Source: Curtobacterium sp. MCSS17_007 (lineage in GTDB: Bacteria > Actinomycetota > Actinomycetes > Actinomycetales > Microbacteriaceae). Taken from it: a stretch of DNA of 64,000 nucleotides. Position numbers and translations under genes: made by a program. Below, piece by piece: positions 51,539-62,942 of this stretch. Position 1 is the first letter of the stretch. Every line of letters starts with the position of its first letter. The notes below the pieces were generated by a model. The model worked only from the letters and a program-made list of their open reading frames with translations, was not told the DNA's origin and did no database searches. The DNA is taken from contig NZ_CP126257.1 in assembly GCF_003234175.2 (NCBI RefSeq), forward strand, positions 1,612,001 through 1,676,000. The letters are read 5' to 3'.

Positions 51539-52465
51539 TCAGGCGGGCATCTTGCCGAGCACGTCGATCACGTACGCGGTGGTGCCGTCCTGCTGGTGGA
51601 CGATCGCGAGGACCTGGTCGCCCACACGGTGGCCGACGACGGCGTTCCGGACGCCGTCGATGACCTGGCCCTTCGCCAGCGGGATCGCCTGTGCGCCCGA
51701 GCCGTCGGTCCAGTTCGAGCCGACGACCGACGAGTCGCCGTTGCTGCCCGCCCACGACACGGCCGTGTACTTGACGACCGCGGAGTCCTTCGCGGTGAGC
51801 TTCGCGCCCGACCCCTTGCGGAGCAGGTGCAGGGCGTCGTCCTGGGGTGCGCTCCAGGACGGGATGGTGATGCCCGGGGCGCCGGAGGGAGCCAGGACGA
51901 CGGCGGGCATGCCGTCGCCGGCGAGCTGCGGGGTGCCCGTCGCGCGAGCGTCGAACGCCTGCTTGACGTCCATGACCGCGACGACGGCGTCCTCGGCCTT
52001 GCTGGACGACCCCGGAACCGCGGTGGCCGCACCGCTCAGCTCGCTCTTCGGCAGCGCGACCGCGAGCCGGTCCCCGACGTGCGCGCACTCGAGCGCGCTG
52101 CCGAGCGCGCCGTAGTTCGCCGCTCCGGCCGTGATCGGTGCGGTCTGACCCGAGTAGCCGCTGGTCTGGGCGACCTTGCCGGTCGCGCCGTCCACCAGGG
52201 TGTACTCGACGAGGGTGGGCGTGCCCTCCTCGATCTGTCGACCGTCGCCGGAGCGCAGGACCGAGACCTGGGTGCCCTTCGTCGTCAGTCCGGACGGCAC
52301 CGACACCTCCGGCTCCTCGCCGAACGCACCCGTCGCCGTCACCGCCGCCGACGCGGCACCGGGCGCGGGGCACGCCGACGGTGCGGAACCGGCTCCGCTC
52401 GCGGCGCAGCCCGTGAGGGAGGCGGCGAGGCCGATGGTGACCAGGAGTGCGGGGATGGTGCGCAC
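51539..52465 (-). CDS. FKBP-type peptidyl-prolyl isomerase lipoprotein
   Basis: An exported lipoprotein of 308 residues has a signal ending in lipobox LTGC with Cys 20 as the lipidated residue. Two FKBP-like units are seen: a degenerate first one (about 65-140) and a better preserved C-terminal one (about 200-300, with VVKYTAVSW and VGDQVLAIV). It should assist folding of secreted proteins outside the membrane. GTG at 52465 is chosen because GAAAGAGGG lies upstream and it gives a standard signal peptide; ATG at 52498 would add 11 charged residues. Confidence 0.88.
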   Translation of the reverse strand: MRTIPALLVTIGLAASLTGCAASGAGSAPSACPAPGAASAAVTATGAFGEEPEVSVPSGLTTKGTQVSVLRSGDGRQIEEGTPTLVEYTLVDGATGKVAQTSGYSGQTAPITAGAANYGALGSALECAHVGDRLAVALPKSELSGAATAVPGSSSKAEDAVVAVMDVKQAFDARATGTPQLAGDGMPAVVLAPSGAPGITIPSWSAPQDDALHLLRKGSGAKLTAKDSAVVKYTAVSWAGSNGDSSVVGSNWTDGSGAQAIPLAKGQVIDGVRNAVVGHRVGDQVLAIVHQQDGTTAYVIDVLGKMPA

Positions 52466-52505
52466 GGACCCTCTTTCCGTTCGGTGCTGGACGGGCATGC
52501 GTAGC

Positions 52506-54307
<1,802 letters not shown>

Positions 54308-54315
54308 GGGCGACG

Positions 54316-54321
54316 AGTCTA
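54316..54321 (-). promoter_or_regulatory. -10 box of HAD-trmI (leaderless)
   Basis: On the - strand this reads TAGACT, 8 bases before the HAD GTG. Confidence 0.5.
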
Positions 54322-54378
54322 CCGGGGCGCGCGTTCCGCTCCGGGCGGACGGAGGGGTGCCGACGCCACGCCGAGGCC

Positions 54379-54384
54379 TATCCT
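54379..54384 (+). promoter_or_regulatory. -10 box of the PAC2 gene
   Basis: TATCCT lies 71 bases before the GTG at 54456. Confidence 0.4.
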
Positions 54385-54455
54385 GGGTGATCGACCGTGT
54401 CCGGCCGCGCGCGCTGCGTCGCGCGTGCCCCGCTCCACCACCAGGAGGCCCCTCC

Positions 54456-55391
54456 GTGCCACAGCACTCCCCCTTCAGCGACGGACGGCTGCTCGTCGTC
54501 GCGTTCGAGGGCTGGAACGATGCCGGTGAGGCGGCCAGCGGCCTCGCCCGCCGCATCGTCGACGCACTGGAGCTCGACGAGCTGCGCGAGATCGACGGCG
54601 AGCGGTACGTCGACTACCAGTTCAACCGCCCGAACGTCGGTATCGCCGAGGACGGCTCCCGCGGCATCCAGTGGCCCCGGATCGTGCTCCACGGTCCCGG
54701 TGCGGCGGGCCGCCCGGTGATCGGCGCTGCCGGTTCGGAGTCCGACCGCGAGGTCTTCGTCCTGGTCGGGCCGGAGCCGTCGCGGACCTGGCGCGGCTTC
54801 TGCGCCGAGGTCATCGACCTGGCGGACGTGTACTCGATCGACGCCGTGGTCTTCGTCGGGGCGATGCTCGCCGACGTCCCGCACACCCGGCCGATCTCGG
54901 TGTTCGTGTCGAGCGAGAACGCCGGCGTGCGTGCCGCCTTCGACGTCGACCGGTCGACGTACGAGGGCCCGACGGGCATCCTCGGCGTGCTGTCCGACGC
55001 GATGGACACCGCGGGCCTCACGACGCTCTCGCTCTGGGCCTCGGTCCCGCACTACGTGCACAACTCGCCGTCGCCGAAGGCCACCCTCTCGCTGCTCGAC
55101 AAGATCGAGGAGCTCGCGGACGTCACGGTCCCGCGGGGCAGCCTGCTCGACGAGGCCACGGAGTGGGAGGAGGGCATCGACGCCCTCGCCGCGGACGACG
55201 AGGACATGGCGAGCTACATCGGCCAGCTCGAGCAGGCGCGCGACACCGTCGACTCCCCCGAGGCCTCGGGCGACGCGATCGCCCAGGAGTTCGAGCAGTA
55301 CCTCCGGCGCCGGGAGCGCAAGGACGGCAAGGACGGCGGCACCGCCGGCGGCGAGGGCCCGTGGCGGCCCCCGCAGCCCCCGCAGCAGTAG
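54456..55391 (+). CDS. PAC2-family protein
   Basis: The 311-residue protein belongs to the PAC2 family, related to eukaryotic proteasome assembly chaperones. The core motifs LLVVAFEGWNDAGEAASGLARRI and LWASVPHYVHNSPSPKATLSLLDKIEEL are characteristic. The C-terminus is charged and Pro-rich. In actinobacteria the family also occurs in species without a proteasome, and its role is not settled. GTG at 54456 has AGGAGG (54443-54448) at an ideal distance. Confidence 0.9.
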   Translation: MPQHSPFSDGRLLVVAFEGWNDAGEAASGLARRIVDALELDELREIDGERYVDYQFNRPNVGIAEDGSRGIQWPRIVLHGPGAAGRPVIGAAGSESDREVFVLVGPEPSRTWRGFCAEVIDLADVYSIDAVVFVGAMLADVPHTRPISVFVSSENAGVRAAFDVDRSTYEGPTGILGVLSDAMDTAGLTTLSLWASVPHYVHNSPSPKATLSLLDKIEELADVTVPRGSLLDEATEWEEGIDALAADDEDMASYIGQLEQARDTVDSPEASGDAIAQEFEQYLRRRERKDGKDGGTAGGEGPWRPPQPPQQ

Positions 55392-55406
55392 CCGCGGGAC
55401 ACGTCC

Positions 55407-55448
55407 GGACGGGAGGCGCGGTGCCAGCTGGCACCGCGCCTCCCGTCC
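55407..55448. repeat. Dispersed palindrome copy 3 (terminator-like)
   Basis: This 42-base perfect palindrome has 21-base arms beginning GGACGGGAGGCGCGGTGCC. It lies 15 bases after the PAC2 stop and converges with mshC; it is the most complete family member. Nothing else is seen between 55449 and 55591. Confidence 0.75.
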
Positions 55449-55591
55449 GTCGTGGTGCCGGTCGCGTCGGTCGGCGTCGCCGAGGTCCCAGGACGATGTG
55501 CTCTCGGCGTCGGCCGGGGCTGTACGTGGAACCGCGGCGTCGTGCCCACGGGGAGTCCCGGGACCTCGCCGGAGCGGGGCGGGCCCCGGAC

Positions 55592-56836
55592 TCAGGCCAG
55601 GCGGATGCCGAGCAACGCGTCGACCAGGTCGACGAGCTCCGGCGTCGCGCGCGTCCCCGCCGCGATCGCGGTGTCGACCGCGGCGACGGCGCCGGGCGTG
55701 TCGAGGTCGTCCGCGACGCGGGCGCGGATCCGGGCGATCGCGTCGTCCGCGTCGTCCTCGTGCCCCGGAGCGTCCCCCGATGCCCACGCGTCCCAGGTCA
55801 CCAGCCGGGTGGTCGCGCTCGACAGCTCACCGTCGAACCACTCCCAGTCGTCCGAGTACTTGTGCGACAGCAGCGCGAGCCGGATCGCCCGGGGGTCGGC
55901 GCCGTCGTCGAGCAGACCCCGCACGGTGACGAGGTTGCCGAGCGACTTCGAGATCTTCGACCCCTGGTAGGCGATCATCCCGGTGTGCACGAACGCGTTC
56001 GCGAGCGGCTGGTGCGCGAGCGCCGCGGCGTGCCCGGCACTCATCTCGTGGTGCGGGAAGACGAGGTCACTGCCTCCGCCCTGCACGCTGATCGGCAGGC
56101 CCAGACGGTCGCCCGCGATGACGCTGCACTCGATGTGCCATCCCGGACGCCCGGGACCGACGGCGGTGTCCCAGCTCGGTTCGCCCTCCCTCGCGGCGCG
56201 CCACAGCAGCGGGTCGAGCGGGTCGCGCTTGCCGGGGCGCTCGGGGTCGCCGCCGCGCTCCGCCGACAGGACGGTCATCGTCTCGCGGTCGAGGCGGCTC
56301 TCGTCGCCGAGCACCCATGCCTCCGTCGGGCGGTTGACGTCGAAGTAGACGTCGTCGCCCTCGGCACCGTCGGTCGGCACGTCGTAGGCGTACCCGGTCT
56401 CCTGCAGGTACGCGACGGCCTCGGCGATCCGCTCGACCTCGTCGGTCACCGCGACGAAGTCGTCCGGCGGCAGGACCCGGAGCGCCTCCATGTCGCGACG
56501 GAACAGGTCGATCTGCGACGCGGCGAGCTCCCGCCAGTCGACGCCGTCGCGAGCAGCACGCTCGAGCAGCGGGTCGTCGACGTCGGTGGTGTTCTGCGCG
56601 TACTCGACCTCGAGCCCCGCGTCCCGCCAGGCACGGCCGAGCGTGTCGAACGCCAGGTAGGTCGCCGCGTGACCGAGGTGGGTGGCGTCGTACGGCGTGA
56701 TGCCGCAGACGTAGAGCGTCGCACCCTCCGCGCCGCGCGTCGGGTCCACCGGCTGCCCGGCAGCGGTGTCGTGCACCACGGGACGGGGCGCGTCGCCCGG
56801 GACGGACGGGACGGACGGGACCTGCCAGGCCCTCAC
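55592..56836 (-). CDS. mshC: Mycothiol biosynthesis cysteine ligase
   Basis: MshC joins cysteine to glucosaminyl-inositol, the third enzymatic step of mycothiol synthesis. The 414-residue protein is a cysteinyl-tRNA-synthetase relative, with [15 protein letters not shown] (the HIGH region), the zinc and cysteine-binding residues in [10 protein letters not shown], and KISKS. It lacks the anticodon-binding domain length of CysRS. GTG at 56836 overlaps the uppP stop. Its presence fixes the host as mycothiol-using actinobacteria. Confidence 0.95.
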   Translation of the reverse strand: MRAWQVPSVPSVPGDAPRPVVHDTAAGQPVDPTRGAEGATLYVCGITPYDATHLGHAATYLAFDTLGRAWRDAGLEVEYAQNTTDVDDPLLERAARDGVDWRELAASQIDLFRRDMEALRVLPPDDFVAVTDEVERIAEAVAYLQETGYAYDVPTDGAEGDDVYFDVNRPTEAWVLGDESRLDRETMTVLSAERGGDPERPGKRDPLDPLLWRAAREGEPSWDTAVGPGRPGWHIECSVIAGDRLGLPISVQGGGSDLVFPHHEMSAGHAAALAHQPLANAFVHTGMIAYQGSKISKSLGNLVTVRGLLDDGADPRAIRLALLSHKYSDDWEWFDGELSSATTRLVTWDAWASGDAPGHEDDADDAIARIRARVADDLDTPGAVAAVDTAIAAGTRATPELVDLVDALLGIRLA

Positions 56837-57663
56837 GGCTGGATCACTCCGAGCGACAGCAACACGATGAGCACGATACCGAGCGCGATCCGGTAGACCA
56901 CGAAGGGCATGAAGCTCCGCTTGGCGATGTAGTTCATGAACGCGGCGATCACCACGAAGCCGACGACGAACGCCACCACGGTCGCGACGAGCGTGTCGAC
57001 CAGTCCGAAGGGGGCCCCGTGGTCCCCGAGGCTCGTCGCCGCCTCGTAGAAGCCGGACAGGAACACCGCCGGCACGGCGAGGAGGAACGCGAAGCGCGCC
57101 GCCGCCGGTCGGGTGTAGCCGAGGGCGAGCCCCATCGACACCGTGGCGCCGGAGCGCGAGACGCCGGGCACGAGTGCGAGCATCTGGGCGACGCCGATGA
57201 GCAGACCGCTCCGGAACGTCATCTGCTCGATCGGCCGGACCTTCCGCCCGACGACGTCGAGCACGCCGAGCACGATGCCGAACACGATGAGGACGATCGC
57301 GACGATCCACAGCGAGCGGAAGGTCGTCTCGATCGAGTCCTTGAGCAGGAGCCCGGCGACGCCGATCGGGATCGTGCCGAGGATCACCAGCCACCCGAGC
57401 CGCACGTCCGGGTCGCCCTTCGGGACGTCGCGCCGGAACACCGAACGGAACCACCGTCCGATGATCCGGATGATGTCCTTCCAGAAGTAGATGAGGACGG
57501 CGGTCTCGGTGCCGAGCTGCGTCACCGCGGTGAACGCGGCACCCGGGTCCTTCGCGTCGGGCAGGAACAGCCCGACGATGCGCAGGTGCGCACTGGAGGA
57601 CACGGGCAGGAACTCGGTGAGTCCCTGCACGAAGCCGAGGAAGATCGCCTCGAGGATGTGCAT
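56833..57663 (-). CDS. uppP: Undecaprenyl-diphosphatase
   Basis: UppP (BacA) recycles the lipid carrier for cell-wall synthesis. The 276-residue protein has eight or so helices and both signature motifs, [12 protein letters not shown] and [12 protein letters not shown] at 57663 follows AAAGG. It overlaps mshC by four bases, as commonly seen in actinobacteria. Confidence 0.96.
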   Translation of the reverse strand: MHILEAIFLGFVQGLTEFLPVSSSAHLRIVGLFLPDAKDPGAAFTAVTQLGTETAVLIYFWKDIIRIIGRWFRSVFRRDVPKGDPDVRLGWLVILGTIPIGVAGLLLKDSIETTFRSLWIVAIVLIVFGIVLGVLDVVGRKVRPIEQMTFRSGLLIGVAQMLALVPGVSRSGATVSMGLALGYTRPAAARFAFLLAVPAVFLSGFYEAATSLGDHGAPFGLVDTLVATVVAFVVGFVVIAAFMNYIAKRSFMPFVVYRIALGIVLIVLLSLGVIQP

Positions 57664-57724
57664 CGAACGGGGCCTTTCGTGCCGGTCGTCACGGGTCGCC
57701 TCCGACGGGCGACCCGGCAATGTA

Positions 57725-59041
57725 TCAGTACGTGGCGAGCAGGTCGCCGAGGACGCGCCGCCCGAAGGCCAGGGCATCGAGGGGCACGCGCTCGTCGACC
57801 CCGTGGAACATCGCCGGGAAGTCGACGTCCTCCGGCAGCCGCAGCGGGACGAACCCGTACCCAGCGATCCCCAGCCGCGACATGGCCTTGTTGTCGGTGC
57901 CGCCGGAGAGCAGGTACGGCAGGACCGGAGCCCCCGGGTCGTGGCGCTCGAGCGTGTCGCGCACGGCGTCGACGAGCGGCCCGCCGAAGTCCTGCTCGAG
58001 GCCGACGTCGCGGTGGGTCATGACGACCTCCACGTCGTCGCCGGCGAGCTCCCGGACCCGCTCGAGCACGGCGTCCTCGTCGCCCGGCAGGCAGCGGAGG
58101 TCGACGAGCGCCTCGGCTGTGTCCGGGATCACGTTGTGCTTGTACCCGGCGCGGAGGACCGTCGGGTTGGTCGTCGTGTGCAGCGCCGCGTGGATGAAGC
58201 GCGACGCGGACCCCGTCGCCAGGGCGACCTCGTCCGGCCCGGTCGTCACGGGATCGACGCCCAGCAGCCGCGCGAGCTCACGGACCATCGCCTCGGTCGT
58301 GCCGGAGAGCCGGACCGGCCACTCCTCGGCGCCGATCCTGGCCACCGCCGCGGCCACCTTGGTCACCGCGTTGTCGCGCATGACGTGCGAGCCGTGCGCA
58401 GCCGTGCCGCGGGCGACGAGCTTGATCCACATCAGGGCCTTCTCGCCGGTCTGCAGCAGGTAGGCACGCTGCCCGCCGAGCGTCACCGAGTAGCCGCCGA
58501 CCTCGCTGACCGCCTCGGTCGCGCCGGCGAAGACCTCCGGGTGCGTGTCGACGACGTGGTGGGCGCCGAGCACCCCGCCGGCCTCCTCGTCGGCGAAGAA
58601 CGCGATCACGAGGTCCCGCTCCGGAGCGCCCTGCCGCTCGACGACGTCGGCGAGGGACGTCAGCATCATCGCGTCCATGTTCTTCATGTCCACGGCGCCG
58701 CGGCCCCAGAGCATCCCGTCACGGACGACGCCGCCGAACGGGTCGACGGTCCAGTTCTCCGGGTCGGCGGGGACGACGTCGAGGTGGCCGTGCACGACCA
58801 GCGCCGGCTTGTCGGCGTTCCGCCCCGCCACACGGGCGACCACGCTCACACGGTCCGGCTCCGACTCGAAGAGCTGCGGCTGGAGGCCCAGGTCGCGCAG
58901 CGCCGCCTCGACGTAGTGCGCCGCCTCGGTCTCGCCGGCCGACCTGCCCTCACCCCAGTTCGTGGTGTCGAAGCGGATGAGATCCCGCGCGATGGCGGCG
59001 GTGGCCTCGAGGTCCGGCTCGGTCGGCTGGGCGTCGCTCAT
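57725..59041 (-). CDS. M20-family metallopeptidase
   Basis: A 438-residue amidohydrolase/peptidase has metal ligands in [25 protein letters not shown] and the C-terminal [10 protein letters not shown] dimerisation domain sits in the middle. It lacks a signal peptide, so it is cytoplasmic, and probably cleaves dipeptides or acylated amino acids. ATG at 59041 lies 7 bases from a TAGCGT box and is likely leaderless. It precedes uppP by 61 bases and may be co-transcribed. Confidence 0.9.
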   Translation of the reverse strand: MSDAQPTEPDLEATAAIARDLIRFDTTNWGEGRSAGETEAAHYVEAALRDLGLQPQLFESEPDRVSVVARVAGRNADKPALVVHGHLDVVPADPENWTVDPFGGVVRDGMLWGRGAVDMKNMDAMMLTSLADVVERQGAPERDLVIAFFADEEAGGVLGAHHVVDTHPEVFAGATEAVSEVGGYSVTLGGQRAYLLQTGEKALMWIKLVARGTAAHGSHVMRDNAVTKVAAAVARIGAEEWPVRLSGTTEAMVRELARLLGVDPVTTGPDEVALATGSASRFIHAALHTTTNPTVLRAGYKHNVIPDTAEALVDLRCLPGDEDAVLERVRELAGDDVEVVMTHRDVGLEQDFGGPLVDAVRDTLERHDPGAPVLPYLLSGGTDNKAMSRLGIAGYGFVPLRLPEDVDFPAMFHGVDERVPLDALAFGRRVLGDLLATY

Positions 59042-59048
59042 GCCGCCA

Positions 59049-59054
59049 ACGCTA
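59049..59054 (-). promoter_or_regulatory. -10 box of the M20 peptidase gene (leaderless)
   Basis: On the - strand this reads TAGCGT, 7 bases before the ATG. Confidence 0.45.
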
Positions 59055-59170
59055 CCGGCAGCCCGCGCGTCGACCGGTCGGGGCCCCCTGCCCCCTCGCC
59101 GTTCCCGCACCCGTTCCAGGGGACTCGCCCGGGATGCACGGCCGTGTTCATCGTGCGTTCAGAGCCGTGC

Positions 59171-59176
59171 TAGTGT
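59171..59176 (+). promoter_or_regulatory. -10 box of tRNA-Leu
   Basis: TAGTGT lies 65 bases before the tRNA 5' end, with no competing gene. No clear -35 is seen. Confidence 0.4.
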
Positions 59177-59241
59177 CTTCTCTCGGCAGGAACGCCGGGG
59201 AAACAGCCCGGAACGACAGCCGAACAAGTGAAGAACACCCT

Positions 59242-59327
59242 GTCCGGGTGGCGGAATTGGTAGACGCGCTAGCTTGAGGTGCTAGTGCCCGTATTAGGGC
59301 GTGGGGGTTCAAGTCCCCCCTCGGACA
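59242..59327 (+). tRNA. tRNA-Leu (GAG anticodon)
   Basis: An 86-base class II tRNA. The acceptor stem GTCCGGG pairs with CTCGGAC, the D-loop contains GGTAGA, and the anticodon arm CTAGC/GCTAG encloses TTGAGGT with anticodon GAG (59276-59278). A long variable arm (TGCCCG to AGGGCG) and a T-arm GGGGGTTCAAGTCCCCC follow. The discriminator is A, as expected for leucine; CCA is not encoded. It reads CUC and CUU. Confidence 0.95.
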
Positions 59328-59332
59328 CAGGA

Positions 59333-59376
59333 AACAGGAGATGCCCCTGGCCTTTCGGCCAGGGGCATCTCCTGTT
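59333..59376 (+). terminator. Terminator of tRNA-Leu
   Basis: A perfect 20-bp stem (59333-59352 with 59357-59376) has a TTTC loop and starts 6 bases after the tRNA. It is the longest perfect simple hairpin seen here. Between 59377 and 59546 nothing is recognised. Confidence 0.8.
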
Positions 59377-59546
59377 GGTCGGCCGCCGGCGAGCATCGCC
59401 ATCGCTGCACCCAGGCCCCGCGGGCGTGCGGCGTGCGCGACGAAGACGCTGTCGACCGACAGCGGTCTCGTCGCGCAAGGAGCGCGGACGGGCCGCGCGA
59501 CCGCGCCGCGCCTCCACACCCGACTGCGAACCGACCCGGCCGGGCA

Positions 59547-59592
59547 CCGGACGGGAGGCGCGGGGCGGGGACGCGCCGCGCCTCCCGTCCGG
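59547..59592 (-). repeat. Dispersed palindrome copy 4 (terminator-like)
   Basis: Arms CCGGACGGGAGGCGCGG (59547-59563) and their complement (59576-59592) form 17 bp with a 12-base loop. It lies about 72 bases beyond the stop of the gene at 59665, convergent with tRNA-Leu. Confidence 0.65.
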
Positions 59593-59664
59593 AGCGGGGC
59601 AGGTTCGGGCCGGCGGCCACCCCCGATCCGGTCGGCCGCCGTCGTGCGGTCCGTCCGCGGGGCG

Positions 59665-60246
59665 TCAGCGGCGACGCAGTCGCCGCACCACGAGCACCAC
59701 GCCGCCGAGCGCGGCCAGCCACCCCCAGTTGGCCACGAGCGGGTCCAGCAGCCCGTGGCGCCAGTCCCGTCGTGAGGACCCGGTCCGTGACCGCACCGGG
59801 TGCGCCCGCCACTCGGCGCGGACACCGGTTTCGTGCACGACCCGGTCCGGGCGGCCGCGGAACGCATCGGTCACCCGGTGCGTCGCGACGTCGAGCCGGT
59901 CTCCGACGACGAGGAGCATCCAGTGCGCGAGCCGGCCCTCGCTGAACCGGCGGTAGGCGTACCGCTTGACGACACGGGGCAGCCCGGACAGCGGCTGCGC
60001 CGTCCCGAACACCGGCGTGACGTGGGCGTGCTCGATCGACCGCTCGCGGCCCTCGGCTCCGGGCTGCTGCTCGGGCACGTCCCAGTGGGCGCCCGAGGCG
60101 AGTCCGACCTCGCGGGAGAGCTTCGGGACCGACGGACGGTCGGCGACGTCGAGGTCGCTCCCCCACCCGGGGATGCGCTCGCGGAGCTCTGCCGACGACG
60201 GCACCCGTCGGGGCGGGTCGGCGATGTAGGGCGTGTTGTCGGTCAC
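59665..60246 (-). CDS. Hypothetical protein with C-terminal membrane anchor
   Basis: The 193-residue product is mostly soluble and charged, with repeated Arg residues, and ends in one predicted transmembrane helix followed by arginines (WGWLAALGGVVLVVRRLRRR). No domain is recognised. It is placed 11 bases after the formaldehyde-dehydrogenase-like gene, with GAAGGAGAC as Shine-Dalgarno inside that gap, so the two are co-expressed. A GTG at 60246 is chosen for that reason. A membrane link for the dehydrogenase is only speculation. Confidence 0.75.
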   Translation of the reverse strand: MTDNTPYIADPPRRVPSSAELRERIPGWGSDLDVADRPSVPKLSREVGLASGAHWDVPEQQPGAEGRERSIEHAHVTPVFGTAQPLSGLPRVVKRYAYRRFSEGRLAHWMLLVVGDRLDVATHRVTDAFRGRPDRVVHETGVRAEWRAHPVRSRTGSSRRDWRHGLLDPLVANWGWLAALGGVVLVVRRLRRR

Positions 60247-60257
60247 GGGTGTCTCCT

Positions 60258-61397
60258 TCACGGCACGATCACCGTCTTGATGCAGTCGTCGAGCTTCGCC
60301 GAGAACAGGTGGTACGCCTCGTCGATGTGCTCCAGCGGGATCCGGTGGGTGATGATCTCGCTCGGCTTCAGGTGGCCGGCCTGGATGTGCTCGAGCAGCC
60401 GCGGCCACTGGCGCTTCACGGGCGCCTGGTTCATGTGGACGGTGACGCCCTTGTTCATGGCGTCGCCGAACTTCACCGCGTTCGGGATCGGGCCGTAGGC
60501 GCCCATCGCCGACACCGTGCCGCCCTTGCGGACGCCGTCGATCGCCCAGTTGAGCGCCGTCGGCGACCCGCCCTGCAGCTTGAGCTTGGCGCTCGTCAGC
60601 TGCTGGGTGAAGTTGCCGTCGGCCTCGGCCCCGACCGCGTCGATCACGCTGTCCGCACCGAGGAAGTCGGTCTGCTTCTTCATCTCGAGCACGACGTCGT
60701 CAACCTCGGCGAAGTTGATCGTCTCGGCCTGCGCGAACGTCCGCGCCTTCTCGAGCCGGTACTCCAGCTGGTCGACGACGATCACCCGACCGGCGCCCAT
60801 GAACCACGCCGACTTCGCGGCGTACAGCCCCACGGGACCCGCGCCGAGCACCACCACCGTGTCGCCCTCACGGATCGACGCGAGCTGCGCGCCGAAGTAC
60901 CCCGTGCCGAGCGCGTCCGTCATCATCAGGGCGTCGTCGGGGTCCAGCCACTCCGGGATCACCTGGGGTCCGACGTCGGCGAACGGCACGCGGACGCGCT
61001 CGGCCTGGCCGCCGTCGTACCCGCCCGTGGTGTGCGAGTAGCCGAAGATGCCGCCGACCGCCGTGGCGTTCGGGTTCACGTTGTGGCAGTTCGTGAAGAG
61101 TCCCCTGGCGCAGAACCAGCAGCTGCCGCAGGAGATGTGGAAGGGCACCATCACCCGGTCCCCGACCGCCAGGCTCCGGACGGACGGTCCGACCTGCTCG
61201 ACGACGCCGATGAACTCGTGGCCGAACGTGTGCCCGACGCGGGTGTCCGGCATCATGCCGTGGTACAGGTGCAGGTCCGAACCGCAGATCGCCGCCCGTT
61301 CCACCCGGACGATCGCGTCGTTCGGGTGTTCGATCCGCGGGTCCGGCTTCTCCTCGACGCGGACCCGGTACGGCCCGCGGTACGTCATGGCGCGCAT
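60258..61397 (-). CDS. Zinc dehydrogenase, glutathione-independent formaldehyde dehydrogenase-like
   Basis: A 379-residue MDR enzyme has catalytic zinc residues in ICGSDLHLYHG and GHEFIG, structural zinc cysteines in SCGSCWFCARGLFTNC, and the Rossmann motif GAGPVGLY. The extended N-terminal region and the MMPDTRVGHTFGHE pattern are typical of the formaldehyde-dehydrogenase-like subgroup. It may detoxify aldehydes. ATG at 61397 follows GAGAGGAGC. It is followed closely by a membrane-anchored hypothetical gene. Confidence 0.9.
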   Translation of the reverse strand: MRAMTYRGPYRVRVEEKPDPRIEHPNDAIVRVERAAICGSDLHLYHGMMPDTRVGHTFGHEFIGVVEQVGPSVRSLAVGDRVMVPFHISCGSCWFCARGLFTNCHNVNPNATAVGGIFGYSHTTGGYDGGQAERVRVPFADVGPQVIPEWLDPDDALMMTDALGTGYFGAQLASIREGDTVVVLGAGPVGLYAAKSAWFMGAGRVIVVDQLEYRLEKARTFAQAETINFAEVDDVVLEMKKQTDFLGADSVIDAVGAEADGNFTQQLTSAKLKLQGGSPTALNWAIDGVRKGGTVSAMGAYGPIPNAVKFGDAMNKGVTVHMNQAPVKRQWPRLLEHIQAGHLKPSEIITHRIPLEHIDEAYHLFSAKLDDCIKTVIVP

Positions 61398-61459
61398 GGG
61401 CGCTCCTCTCGCTCGTGCGCGCCACGGTGGTCCTCTGCCGGTGGGTGCCGACACACAAA

Positions 61460-61501
61460 GGACGGGAGGCGCGGTGCCAGCCGGCACCGCGCCTCCCGTC
61501 C
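61460..61501 (-). repeat. Dispersed palindrome copy 5 (terminator-like)
   Basis: Perfect 19-bp arms (61460-61478 with 61483-61501), beginning GGACGGGAGGCGCGG, enclose an AGCC loop. It lies 24 bases beyond the ndh stop, between ndh and the dehydrogenase gene on the same strand. Confidence 0.75.
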
Positions 61502-61525
61502 GTCACGTGGTGACGTCGACGTGCG

Positions 61526-62854
61526 TCAGCTCTTCGAGGCCTCGACGAAGTTGCGTCGCGGGTCGGTCTCCTTGATGAGGGAGGTCGCGTCGCGACCGGA
61601 CACCGCACCGGTGATCCAACCGATGACGATCCGGACCTTCCGGTTCAGCGTCGGCATCGCGTACACGTGGTACGAGCGGTGCGCGAGCCAGGCGAGGAGG
61701 TTCGTCATCTTGACGCCCTTGATGTTGCCCGCGCCCTTGCCGACGCCGTACGAGGCGACGGTGCCGATCGACGGGTGGCGGTACTCCTCGAGCGGCTTCC
61801 CCGTGATCGTTGCGACCACGTTGTCCGCCGCGACGACGGCCTGACGGACCGCGTTCTGGGCGTTCGGCGGGTAGTAGGCCGGCTGCTTCTCCGCGGTCAG
61901 GTCGGGGACCTGCGCGACGTCGCCGAGACCCCAGACGCCCGGGACGACCTCGTGGGTGTCCTCGGCCTCGACCTGCAGCTTCGCGTTCGCCGCGAGGTGG
62001 CCCTTCGGGCCGCGCGGCAGGTCGGACGCGTCGAGCAGCGGGTTCGGCTTCACGCCGGCGGTCCAGACGATGAGCCCGGCGGCGAACTCGTCACCGTCGG
62101 ACAGCTTGACGACGCCGCCCTCGCAGCTCGGCATCGTCGTCTTCAGGCGGACGTCGATCCCGCGGGCACGGAGCGACTCGAGGGTCCACTTCGACAGCTC
62201 CGGACCGACCTCCGGCGCGACGCGGTCGAGCGCGTCGATGAGCACCCAACGGGGCTGCTCACCCGCGAGCGACGGGTACGTCTTGATGGCGGCCTGCGAC
62301 ACGTCGAAGAGCTCACCGATCGCCTCGACGCCGGTGTAGCCACCGCCGATGAAGATGCTCGTGAGCAGACGGCGACGCTCGTCCTCGTCGCGGGTCGCGG
62401 CGGCCTTCGCGATGTTGTCGAGGAGCTTCGCGCGGACGTAGGCCGCCTCCTCCACGGTCTTGAAGCCGACGCCGTGCTCCTCGAGCCCGGGGGTCGGGAA
62501 GGTGCGGGTGACCGAGCCGAGCGCGACGACGAGCTGGTCGTAGCCGAGCGTGCGGTCGTCGCCGCCCGCCGTGGCGATCGACACCGTCTTGTCCTTCGAC
62601 GAGATCCCGGTGACCTTGCCCTGGATGACGCGGGTCTTCTTCAGCGCACGACGCAGTTCGAAGGTCACGTCCTTCGGCGCGATGTGGCCGCCGGCGACCT
62701 CCGGCAGGAACGGCAGGTACGTGTAGTACGTGTTCTGGTCCACCAGCGTGATCCGCATCGGCACGGTCGCGGCGTGCTTCTGGAGCTGCTTGACCGTGGT
62801 GTAGCCGGCGGAACCGCCGCCGAGGACGAGGACGTGAGGGATGGAGTCTGCCAT
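61526..62854 (-). CDS. ndh: Type II NADH dehydrogenase
   Basis: This FAD enzyme of 442 residues passes electrons from NADH to menaquinone without pumping protons. The FAD motif is VLVLGGGSAGYTT (about 8-20), the NADH motif is IFIGGGYTGVEAIGE, and GVWGLGDVAQVP is the second FAD site. A hydrophobic C-terminal region lets it bind the membrane. ATG at 62854 lies 6 bases from TAGACC. It would feed the cytochrome bc1-aa3 chain encoded in this window. Confidence 0.94.
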   Translation of the reverse strand: MADSIPHVLVLGGGSAGYTTVKQLQKHAATVPMRITLVDQNTYYTYLPFLPEVAGGHIAPKDVTFELRRALKKTRVIQGKVTGISSKDKTVSIATAGGDDRTLGYDQLVVALGSVTRTFPTPGLEEHGVGFKTVEEAAYVRAKLLDNIAKAAATRDEDERRRLLTSIFIGGGYTGVEAIGELFDVSQAAIKTYPSLAGEQPRWVLIDALDRVAPEVGPELSKWTLESLRARGIDVRLKTTMPSCEGGVVKLSDGDEFAAGLIVWTAGVKPNPLLDASDLPRGPKGHLAANAKLQVEAEDTHEVVPGVWGLGDVAQVPDLTAEKQPAYYPPNAQNAVRQAVVAADNVVATITGKPLEEYRHPSIGTVASYGVGKGAGNIKGVKMTNLLAWLAHRSYHVYAMPTLNRKVRIVIGWITGAVSGRDATSLIKETDPRRNFVEASKS

Positions 62855-62860
62855 GCACCC

Positions 62861-62866
62861 GGTCTA
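62861..62866 (-). promoter_or_regulatory. -10 box of ndh (leaderless)
   Basis: On the - strand this reads TAGACC, 6 bases before the ndh ATG. Confidence 0.4.
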
Positions 62867-62942
62867 CCGGAAGAACCCCTGTGACGTCACCAAGCCGCGC
62901 CGCCCGGTCCGCGCACCGCAGCCGGATCGGTCGCTCGGCCCG

